DNA of 17,481 nucleotides from an uncultured Lachnospiraceae bacterium (GTDB lineage: Bacteria > Bacillota > Clostridia > Lachnospirales > Lachnospiraceae), in contig CADCPP010000033.1 in assembly GCA_902803355.1 (NCBI GenBank), forward strand, positions 1 through 17,481, in the 5' to 3' direction. The position numbers were made by a program, and so were the translations under genes. Positions 7,560 through 13,643 of the stretch are shown one piece after another. The notes below the pieces were generated by a model. That model worked only from the letters and a program-made list of their open reading frames with translations, had not been told where the DNA came from and ran no database searches. Every line of letters starts with the position of its first letter. Position 1 is the stretch's first letter.

Positions 7560-7587
7560 GCGGCCCGAGAATAGCTTCCCGGGCCGC
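7560..7587 (-). repeat. GC-rich 12-bp hairpin between SH3b gene and queA
   Basis: Arms at 7560-7571 and 7576-7587 are joined by a four-base loop. On the minus strand 11 Watson-Crick pairs and one G-U pair form, the outer eight being GCGGCCCG with CGGGCCGC. It starts 34 bases after the stop of the SH3b gene. The following minus-strand bases (TGCTCGAATAAGG) are not U-rich, so it is not a textbook intrinsic terminator. It may still stop or attenuate transcription into queA, or protect the 3' end of the upstream mRNA. Confidence 0.65.
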
Positions 7588-7621
7588 CTCAATGTATTCA
7601 TTTCCGTTAACTGACTTTGCC

Positions 7622-8899
7622 TTACGGCCAGCTGATCTCATCATAAGACGAGACTACCCAGTCTTTGCTGACATACCCTTCGTAGTCGGATACCGCCTGA
7701 GCGTAATTGGAGCCGGGGTTCGTCTTCACATTGTCTTTTACCCGGTACCAGCCATCCGTCTCGCCGATCACGGTGAGGCAATAGCCGCGGGAGAAGTTCC
7801 AGATCACATTATCCTGTTCGGTCGTAGGGCCGGAACGCATTCTCAGCGAGCTGGCGTTGACATAGACAAGTTTTCCGCTGTCAACGGGCGTCACAGCCTC
7901 TGTCGATGCCGGCGGCACCACGGTATCTTCCGTACTGGCTTCGGTCGACGGCTTGAAATCATACCAGTTGCCGTCTTTGATCGCCTGCAGGTACTGCGCC
8001 AGAATATCGTTCGAGCTGACCGCATTGTTGTAACGCTGCTGGGTCTCCTTGACCGTCGTATCGGACAGCAGGGCTGCCGCAGCCAGAACATATTCGTAGA
8101 TGCTCTTGTTTTCCTCTTTTTCCATCTCTGTCGTCGTCATCAGACGCAGAGAACCGGTATCCCCGGGAAGGGCGTAGAACCAGCCGATGGAAGGGACCGA
8201 GGCATCGATCATGCTGAGTTCGGTGTCATAGGTTGCGCAGATGACCGTTTCATTCTTGCCGATGCCGGGATACTGCTGCAGATCGATATCGGTATAATCT
8301 TTATAAATATTGGATTCAACGCTGAGCAGAGAAGCGTTGACCACGGCATCCGTTACCAGCACCTTGCGCATGGCTGACGCATCGCCTTCCTTCTTCGCGC
8401 CGAAATAGCCGTCCATCAGCTGTTTGACCTGGCTGTCGGCTTCGACCCTGGTCCAGGCCTTTTCCACTTTCTTTCCGCAGCGGGAAAGCAGAACGACGAC
8501 GAGTGCCACGACGAGCACGGCCGCCGCGATCAGCGCGATCAGGCGCCAGTTCAGGTCGATCCCGCCTTTGGATTTCTTTTTCTTGGCGGCGGGCTTCCTG
8601 GCCGCAGCAGGTTTTCTTGCCGCAGTCTCAGCAGCCGGAGTCTTTTTCGCCGCAGAGGTCCCGGCTGACGCAGGCTGGCGTTTTGCCGTGCTCTGCGCGG
8701 CAGGCTTTCTTCCCGCATCACTTACGGAAGAAGTCGTTTTCCTGCGCTGTGAGGTCTCATCCCGCACAAAAATGATGGGCTGGATATCCTTATCGGACGG
8801 TTCATAGCTCTTGCTTGAAAAATCAATGTCGGTGAAATCGGAATCTGTATCTTCAAGATTAAAATTCCACTTGAATTCTTTGTTTTTATTCTCTGCCAT
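7622..8899 (-). CDS. Single-pass membrane protein with basic Ala/Lys/Pro-rich region and extracellular SH3b domain
   Basis: Of its 425 residues, the first 60 are polar and acidic. Residues 64-112 are rich in Lys, Ala, Arg and Pro with repeated RKPAA units, resembling histone H1-like tails. One transmembrane helix follows (about 119-140). The long outer portion has a possible NTF2-like or other mixed domain (150-310, not firmly recognised) and an STE/TVP-rich linker (318-342). A bacterial SH3 (SH3b) domain lies at about 344-415 (VYVNASSLRMRSGP... GWYRVK ...GYVSKDWV). With no cleavable signal peptide, the N-terminus is probably cytoplasmic and the SH3b domain outside, where such domains typically bind peptidoglycan. 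GAGGAG precedes the ATG. It is a single-gene unit with a perfect-consensus promoter. Function is unknown; a cell-wall-associated role is inferred. Confidence 0.85.
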   Translation of the reverse strand: MAENKNKEFKWNFNLEDTDSDFTDIDFSSKSYEPSDKDIQPIIFVRDETSQRRKTTSSVSDAGRKPAAQSTAKRQPASAGTSAAKKTPAAETAARKPAAARKPAAKKKKSKGGIDLNWRLIALIAAAVLVVALVVVLLSRCGKKVEKAWTRVEADSQVKQLMDGYFGAKKEGDASAMRKVLVTDAVVNASLLSVESNIYKDYTDIDLQQYPGIGKNETVICATYDTELSMIDASVPSIGWFYALPGDTGSLRLMTTTEMEKEENKSIYEYVLAAAALLSDTTVKETQQRYNNAVSSNDILAQYLQAIKDGNWYDFKPSTEASTEDTVVPPASTEAVTPVDSGKLVYVNASSLRMRSGPTTEQDNVIWNFSRGYCLTVIGETDGWYRVKDNVKTNPGSNYAQAVSDYEGYVSKDWVVSSYDEISWP

Positions 8900-8961
8900 G
8901 ATAAACTCCTCTGTTGTCTGCGTAAATCAAAGCTATATAGATCGCGAAGTGATCCTCATGT

Positions 8962-8990
8962 ATTATAGCGAACCACAGAATAAATGTCAA
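8962..8990 (-). promoter_or_regulatory. Perfect-consensus sigma-A promoter for the SH3b membrane protein gene
   Basis: On the minus strand TTGACA (8985-8990), a 17-base spacer and TATAAT (8962-8967) match the consensus at all 12 positions with optimal spacing. Transcription would begin near 8955, giving a leader of about 55 bases before the ATG at 8899. The predicted start falls next to the imperfect palindrome GATCGCGAAGTGATC (8940-8954), so the mRNA could begin with a small hairpin. Confidence 0.85.
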
Positions 8991-9007
8991 AAGTTTTTGC
9001 GAAAGTC

Positions 9008-9036
9008 TTGCGATTTATTTTGAATTGTTGTATGAT
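9008..9036 (+). promoter_or_regulatory. Sigma-A promoter for tRNA-Arg
   Basis: TTGCGA (9008-9013), 17 bases, then TATGAT (9031-9036). The predicted start lies only a few bases before the mature tRNA 5' end at 9047, typical of a tRNA promoter. It is back to back with the promoter of the SH3b gene, with 17 bases between the two -35 boxes. Confidence 0.75.
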
Positions 9037-9046
9037 ACCCCTGCTT

Positions 9047-9118
9047 GCACCAGTAGCTCAGTGGATAGAGCGGCGGCCTCCGGAGCCACAGACGTAGGTT
9101 CGATTCCTATCTGGTGTA
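9047..9118 (+). tRNA. tRNA-Arg, anticodon CCG
   Basis: The cloverleaf folds as follows: acceptor GCACCAG/CTGGTGT (first pair G-U), D-stem GCTC/GAGC, anticodon loop CTCCGGA with anticodon CCG at 9080-9082, a four-base variable loop, T-stem GTAGG/CCTAT with loop TTCGATT, and discriminator A at 9118. CCA is not encoded. The anticodon stem GCGGC/GCCAC has one C-A mismatch (9074 with 9088). It reads the CGG codon. Confidence 0.93.
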
Positions 9119-9176
9119 TTTTCTTTTTCTCACTGTTTCACGTTTTACCCTTAGCGCAGCTGACGCTGCAATAAAC

Positions 9177-9188
9177 GGAGAACGCATG
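9177..9188 (+). promoter_or_regulatory. Ribosome binding site that fixes the DUF5688-like start
   Basis: GGAG (9177-9180) lies five bases before the ATG at 9186. The reading frame is open upstream as far as an ATG at 9114, but that codon lies inside the tRNA 3' arm, so 9186 is the likely start. Confidence 0.7.
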
Positions 9189-10073
9189 ACTATTCTTGAT
9201 TTTACCGATGAGCTGCAGAAGGAACTTCGGCGGCTTCTTCCCGCGGGCGCGGATATCAGGATTTTGGGACAGCAGGCCCACGGATCCATCGAGATCTTCA
9301 CCCCTGCCGATCTGATCTATCCTTCCTTCTCTCTTGCACACTGTTATCAGGATCATCAAAACGGAAAAAGTGCCGAAGCGATCGCTGCCGGCCTCCTCAG
9401 GATGTACTGCGCCGAAACGCTTCATCCCTTCTGCTCCGCGGAAGATTTCCCGGATCAGCAAAGCTTCCTTGACGCGCTCAGGCTGTATCCCTGCTCGGTT
9501 CAGACCGGAAAGAGGCTCATCCGGGGCATGCCGCAGCTTTCTCATCTTGGGATGGTATTCCTTTATACTGTCCGGCCTGATGCCTTCCCTGTCCTCGGCG
9601 ACGCGCCGGTGACGGACGAACTGCTTGCCCGGCTCCGCGTCAGAGAAAGCGCCTTGCTTCCCGCTGCGCTCACGAACCTGCAGCGCGAGGAAGCAGCCCG
9701 GGTGATGCCGTTGTCTGACTATCTCGCCATGATCCGTGAGGACGGGTCCGCAGGAAGCCATCCGCTTCGTTTCCCCGCAGCTGCCGAGAAAAGCGATTAT
9801 TATGTGCTCACCAACACGTCCGCATATCTCGGCGCGAGCGTGCTGTTGTATCCCGGGCTTGACCGCGTGCTTCTCCGCCGTTTCGGCGACTTTTATCTGC
9901 TCCCTTCAAGCGTTCATGAGCTGCTCATTCTGCCTGTGGATAAAGCCGGTAATCCGCAGCGCCTGAAAACGCTGATCCGCAGGGCGAACGCCGCATCGGC
10001 AGACGATCTTCTGGTCCTTTCGGATGAGCTGTACGCCTGCAGCGCGGAAAAAGGTCTTCACCTCTGCGTCTGA
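9186..10073 (+). CDS. DUF5688-like protein of unknown function
   Basis: The 295-residue soluble protein has no signal peptide or transmembrane helix. Its C-terminal part is the recognisable piece: YYVLTNTSAYLGASVLLYPG (205-224), then FGDFYLLPSSVHELLILP (233-250) and a final segment ending LVLSDELYACSAEKG. This pattern (a self-contained 'TN...GA..LLYP...F.LPSSVHE' block) is what I recall of DUF5688, a family abundant in Lachnospiraceae and related Clostridia with no known activity. The call is from memory of the family, not a search. The gene lies 67 bases behind tRNA-Arg, with no separate promoter or clear terminator between them. It is probably transcribed from the tRNA promoter. A DUF1846 gene with its own promoter follows 66 bases later. 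Confidence 0.75.
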   Translation: MTILDFTDELQKELRRLLPAGADIRILGQQAHGSIEIFTPADLIYPSFSLAHCYQDHQNGKSAEAIAAGLLRMYCAETLHPFCSAEDFPDQQSFLDALRLYPCSVQTGKRLIRGMPQLSHLGMVFLYTVRPDAFPVLGDAPVTDELLARLRVRESALLPAALTNLQREEAARVMPLSDYLAMIREDGSAGSHPLRFPAAAEKSDYYVLTNTSAYLGASVLLYPGLDRVLLRRFGDFYLLPSSVHELLILPVDKAGNPQRLKTLIRRANAASADDLLVLSDELYACSAEKGLHLCV

Positions 10074-10081
10074 TTTTTTTC

Positions 10082-10109
10082 TTGACATTTTCCCTCCTCA
10101 GGGTAAGAT
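10082..10109 (+). promoter_or_regulatory. Promoter for the DUF1846 gene
   Basis: TTGACA (10082-10087), 16 bases, then TAAGAT (10104-10109). The spacer contains the small inverted repeat CCCTcctcAGGG. The strong ribosome binding site AAGGAGGG lies just before the ATG at 10140. The -35 box begins nine bases after the upstream stop codon. Confidence 0.65.
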
Positions 10110-10139
10110 AAAAACGGCGGTCAGCCGCAAGGAGGGATT

Positions 10140-11627
10140 ATGTTTGCCATAGGATTTGACAACGATCTGTATCTGCGAAAACAGTCTGAAATGATCCGCA
10201 GGCGTATCGACCAGTTCGGCGGAAAGCTCTATATGGAATTCGGAGGAAAGCTCTTCGATGATTATCATGCATCGCGCGTCCTGCCGGGTTTTCAGCCAGA
10301 CAGCAAGATCCGCATGCTGATGCAGCTGGCCGATAAGGCGGAGATCGTCATCGTGATCAACGCCAACGATATCGAAAAGAATAAAGTCCGGGGAGACCTC
10401 GGCATTACTTACGATCTGGATGTGCTTCGTCTGATCGATGCCTTCCGCGGCAACGGGCTGACCGTAGGGAGCGTCGTCCTGACGCAGTACACGGGACAGC
10501 CTGCAGCCGATGCCTTCTACACCCGGCTGACCAATCTGGGCCTGAAATGCTATCACCACTATCTCATCGACGGCTATCCTCTGGATGTGGAAAACATCGT
10601 CAGCGAAAACGGCTTTGGGAAGAACGATTATATCGAGACCAGCCGCGAGCTGGTGGTCGTCACCGCACCGGGCCCCGGCAGCGGCAAAATGGCGACCTGC
10701 CTGAGCCAGCTCTATCACGAGCACAGGCACGGCATCAAAGCCGGCTACGCGAAATTTGAGACCTTCCCCATCTGGAATCTCCCCCTGAAGCATCCGGTCA
10801 ACCTGGCCTATGAAGCCGCCACGGCAGATCTTAATGACGTCAATATGATCGACCCCTTCCATCTGGAAGCCTACGGCGTGACCACCGTCAACTACAACCG
10901 CGATGTGGAGATCTTCCCCGTTCTGCAGGCCATGTTTGAGCAGATCTACGGAGATAGTCCCTACAAGTCTCCCACCGACATGGGCGTCAATATGGCCGGC
11001 TACTGCATCGTCAATGACGAGATCGTCCGCAATGCCGCCAAACAGGAGATCATCCGCCGCTACTATACTGCGCTCTGCGACAAACGGATGGGCTACGGTT
11101 CCGATGATATCATCAACAAGATCAGCCTCGTCATGAAGCAGGCGGGGATCACCACCGAGGACCGCAGTGTGGTGCAGCCCGCCCTGGACCGGGCAGAAGC
11201 CACCGGAGCGCCGGCTATGGCGATCGAACTGAATGACGGCCGGATCATTACCGGCAAGACCTCTCCTCTTCTCGGCGCTGCATCGGCCTGTCTGCTCAAC
11301 GCGCTGAAGGCGCTCGGCAGCATTCCCAAGGAAAAACTGCTGATGGCACCGGAAGTCATCGAACCCATCTGCCATCTGAAGACCGCGCATCTGGGGAACC
11401 ATAATCCGCGCCTGCATACCGATGAAGTCCTGATCGCCCTGTCCATCTGCGCAAGTACCGATGAGGTGGCGGAGCAGGCCATGGAGCAGCTCTATAACCT
11501 TTACGGCTGCGAGGCACATTCCACGGTCATTCTTTCCCAGGTCGATGCGAGCACCTTCAAAAAGCTCGGGATCCACCTCACCTGCGAACCGAAGCATCAG
11601 ACCAAAAAACTGTATCACAAGAAATAA
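10140..11627 (+). CDS. DUF1846 (COG4868-type) protein of unknown function
   Basis: The 495-residue length is normal for the family. Characteristic stretches are the start FAIGFDNDLYLRKQSEMI, EFGGKLFDDYHASRVLPGF (33-51) and VVTAPGPGSGKMATCLSQLY (173-192), a glycine-rich P-loop-like segment. NPVNLAYEAATADLNDVN-type sequence follows (here HPVNLAYEAATADLNDVN, 218-235), and TSPLLGAASACLLNALK comes late in the protein. The family is widespread in Firmicutes and has a structure from Corynebacterium, but no established activity; nucleotide binding is inferred from the glycine-rich loop. The protein is soluble. It has its own promoter and an AAGGAGGG ribosome binding site, and is closed by the strong terminator at 11628-11654. 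It converges on the membrane protein gene at 11670. Confidence 0.93.
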   Translation: MFAIGFDNDLYLRKQSEMIRRRIDQFGGKLYMEFGGKLFDDYHASRVLPGFQPDSKIRMLMQLADKAEIVIVINANDIEKNKVRGDLGITYDLDVLRLIDAFRGNGLTVGSVVLTQYTGQPAADAFYTRLTNLGLKCYHHYLIDGYPLDVENIVSENGFGKNDYIETSRELVVVTAPGPGSGKMATCLSQLYHEHRHGIKAGYAKFETFPIWNLPLKHPVNLAYEAATADLNDVNMIDPFHLEAYGVTTVNYNRDVEIFPVLQAMFEQIYGDSPYKSPTDMGVNMAGYCIVNDEIVRNAAKQEIIRRYYTALCDKRMGYGSDDIINKISLVMKQAGITTEDRSVVQPALDRAEATGAPAMAIELNDGRIITGKTSPLLGAASACLLNALKALGSIPKEKLLMAPEVIEPICHLKTAHLGNHNPRLHTDEVLIALSICASTDEVAEQAMEQLYNLYGCEAHSTVILSQVDASTFKKLGIHLTCEPKHQTKKLYHKK

Positions 11628-11654
11628 AAAAGAGCCCTGCGGGGCTCTTTTTTT
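11628..11654. terminator. Bidirectional intrinsic terminator
   Basis: AAAA-GAGCCC (11628-11637), loop TGCG, GGGCTC (11642-11647), then seven T (11648-11654). The mirror A-run gives a U-tract on the other strand too. It starts right after the DUF1846 stop and ends 15 bases before the convergent gene's stop at 11670, so it can end transcription from both sides. Confidence 0.93.
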
Positions 11655-11669
11655 ATGCGGTATGCGTCT

Positions 11670-12362
11670 TTAGGCGGTCTGTACCTTAAGGCGTCTCTTC
11701 TGCCTGATGGCCATCCTGACCACAACGATCAGCAGCAGGACCAGTCCTTCCAGAAACCTCACGGCAAATTCATAATCGGCAAAGTCCTGACTCACCCGCT
11801 CCATCACAAAATTGAAGAGGCAGAATCCTATGCTGCCGATAAGGATGATCAGGATATTTGCCCTGGAAAGGATCTCTTTCAGCGGCAGATCCGGAAAGAT
11901 CAGCTTCAGCAGAATGACCATAACGGCAAGCAGGACCAGGGCCAGGATCAGAAAGGTCATGATCCTCGCGAGTGCCGGCCCGAGAAACAGCTTCCAGAGC
12001 GCGGCAAAGGCCTGTGTGATCCCCCATCCGAGCGCCCAGAGAGGGAGCCCGATCATGACCCTGACAAACAGAGGCAGATGCAGGATCATGGCACGGATGC
12101 GGGCAAAAAAGCCCTTTTTTTCCTCTTTTTCCTCCTGTACTTCCTGCTCTTCTTCAGCATCTTCGTCCGAACCGATCTCCATCACGATCGCCGGGGGTTC
12201 GTTTGCCGCAGGGTCTGCCAGCAGATCGTTCGGTGAGCCGAACAAACTGCTCACAAATACACCGGCGGCAGCGGTGAAGGCCATGGCTGCGCCGGCCAAT
12301 TTCCGCCCGATCCGTTTCTTTTTCTTCTGAGACTGCTTTTCCTCACTTTGTTCGGAAGCCAT
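11670..12362 (-). CDS. Unknown multi-pass membrane protein
   Basis: I do not recognise a family. The 230-residue protein has a very basic N-terminus (KKKKRIGRK, 13-21) and a hydrophobic segment (about 22-42). Next come a strongly acidic stretch (66-81, almost all Glu/Asp) and a short basic patch. Three or four hydrophobic segments follow, near 97-120, 133-157, 168-187 and 204-218, and the tail is basic (IRQKRRLKVQ). The first segment may be an uncleaved signal anchor. The ATG is nine bases past the hisS stop, and its AGGAG site (12369-12373) overlaps that stop codon, so it is the last gene of the rel-hisS operon and coupled to hisS. In many Firmicutes aspS follows hisS; here this protein takes that position. 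Confidence 0.8.
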   Translation of the reverse strand: MASEQSEEKQSQKKKKRIGRKLAGAAMAFTAAAGVFVSSLFGSPNDLLADPAANEPPAIVMEIGSDEDAEEEQEVQEEKEEKKGFFARIRAMILHLPLFVRVMIGLPLWALGWGITQAFAALWKLFLGPALARIMTFLILALVLLAVMVILLKLIFPDLPLKEILSRANILIILIGSIGFCLFNFVMERVSQDFADYEFAVRFLEGLVLLLIVVVRMAIRQKRRLKVQTA

Positions 12363-12371
12363 TTTCTGCTC

Positions 12372-13643
12372 CTATCTGGCAAAAAACTCCTGAAAATCCG
12401 TCCAGCCTTCCTTAGTCAGCTGTTCCTTCTGGAATTTTTTGTTCTTGTTCATGGCCGTCACCAGTACGTCCGAGCCGGCCTGACGGGCCGCTGCCGCCTC
12501 CTGCCGGATCTGTGTCAGCTTCTCATCTGATACGCCTTTTTCGACCAGATAGACGATCCTCTTCCGGGCAGAAGGTACGGCATAGCCGTTTTCGAGCAGG
12601 ATGGTGATCAGCCGTTCAAAGCCGACGGAGATCCCGCAGGCCGGAACGCTCTGCCCGGTAAATTTGCCGATCATTTCATCGTAGCGTCCGCCGCCGCCTG
12701 CCGCGGCGCCGAGCCCTGCCAGCTCGATCTCAAAGATCGGGCCGGTATAATAATTCATTCCCCGCACGAGCGTCGGGTCAAAACGAAGCTCGAACTCCAC
12801 TGATGCTGCCGCGCCCACCTGCGTCATGATCCTGCGCAGGTTCGCGATCTCTTCGCTGACGGCGGCTGCAGGAACTTCCTCCGCCTTTTTCGTCAGCAGC
12901 TCCTCAAGTGCCGCCAGCTTGTCTTCCGCTGCGTTTAAGGTCTCGAACAGCAGCCGGAAGGACTCCGTCGTCTCCTCCGTAAAGCCGCCATCCCGCATCT
13001 CCGAGAGAACGCCTTCCAGACCGATCTTGTCCATCTTGTCCAGAATGATAAAGGCTTTATCGTAATTTTCCGGCGCGATGCCGCAGGCAGCCGCCATCGC
13101 CTTCAGGATCCGGCGATCATTGATGTGCAGGATAAAGCCGGCAAAGCCGAGCTTGCCGAGCAAAGTGGACGTCGCAAGCAGCAGATCGGTCTCGGCCGCG
13201 CTTGTGCCTTCGCCGAGAATATCGATATCGCACTGATAAAACTGACGGAAACGCCCGCGCTGCGGACGGTCGGCCCGGAATACCGGTCCTATCTGCAGCG
13301 CCTTGAAGGGCTTCGGCAGTTCCGCGGAATGCGCGGAATAATAGCGCACCAGTGGGACCGTCAAATCATAGCGCAGGCCGCTGTCCGAGAGATCGTCCTC
13401 GGTCTTCGCGCTTTCGAGCTTTAGCTTTTCCCCGCGCTTTAACACCTTAAAGATCAGCTTTTCGTTATCGCCGCCCTGTTTGCTCAAGAGGTTGCCGAGA
13501 GATTCCACGACGGGCGTCTCGATCGGCGTATAGCCGAAGCTTTCATAGGTGCTTTTGATCAGCCCGATCACATAGTCTCTCAAAGCCATTTCCCGGGGCA
13601 GGATATCCTTCATTCCGGTAACCGGATTTTTTGTCAGCGCCAT
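12372..13643 (-). CDS. hisS: Histidyl-tRNA synthetase
   Basis: The class II synthetase landmarks are all present in 423 residues: RYDLTVPLVRY (91-101), motif 2 GPVFRADRPQRGRFRQFYQC (119-138), the histidine-specific LVRGMNYYTG (292-301, R294 catalytic), GGGRYD (317-322) and motif 3 ACGISVGFERL (335-345). It charges tRNA-His. Motif 2 has the FYQCDIDILG form instead of the FRHERPQKGRYRQFHQ form of the E. coli and Bacillus enzymes. The C-terminal anticodon-binding domain (from about 360) is only about 64 residues and ends in NKNKKFQKEQLTKEGWTDFQ. The start codon lies ten bases inside the end of hemZ, and AAGGA lies at 13654-13658. There is no T-box leader because the gene is internal to the operon. 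Confidence 0.96.
   Translation of the reverse strand: MALTKNPVTGMKDILPREMALRDYVIGLIKSTYESFGYTPIETPVVESLGNLLSKQGGDNEKLIFKVLKRGEKLKLESAKTEDDLSDSGLRYDLTVPLVRYYSAHSAELPKPFKALQIGPVFRADRPQRGRFRQFYQCDIDILGEGTSAAETDLLLATSTLLGKLGFAGFILHINDRRILKAMAAACGIAPENYDKAFIILDKMDKIGLEGVLSEMRDGGFTEETTESFRLLFETLNAAEDKLAALEELLTKKAEEVPAAAVSEEIANLRRIMTQVGAAASVEFELRFDPTLVRGMNYYTGPIFEIELAGLGAAAGGGGRYDEMIGKFTGQSVPACGISVGFERLITILLENGYAVPSARKRIVYLVEKGVSDEKLTQIRQEAAAARQAGSDVLVTAMNKNKKFQKEQLTKEGWTDFQEFFAR

Noticed and set aside
7523..7621. Dedicated promoter for queA
   Set aside because: No pair of -35 and -10 boxes with suitable spacing could be found on the minus strand.
9114..9185. N-terminal extension of the DUF5688-like protein to an ATG at 9114
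   Set aside because: That ATG lies inside the tRNA 3' arm and has no ribosome binding site. GGAG before the ATG at 9186 fits better.
9047..10073. tRNA-Arg as an integration site for a mobile element
   Set aside because: No integrase, direct repeat of the tRNA 3' end or change in composition is seen on either side.
10040..10080. Intrinsic terminator at the end of the DUF5688-like gene (short AGGT/ACCT hairpin, then seven T)
   Set aside because: The stem is only four pairs, lies inside the coding region and is separated from the T-run by about ten bases, so it is too weak to claim.
10098..11618. A 506-codon open frame antisense to the DUF1846 gene
   Set aside because: The plus-strand gene is a conserved family with promoter, ribosome binding site and terminator. 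The antisense frame has no recognisable motif and arises from GC-rich codon use.
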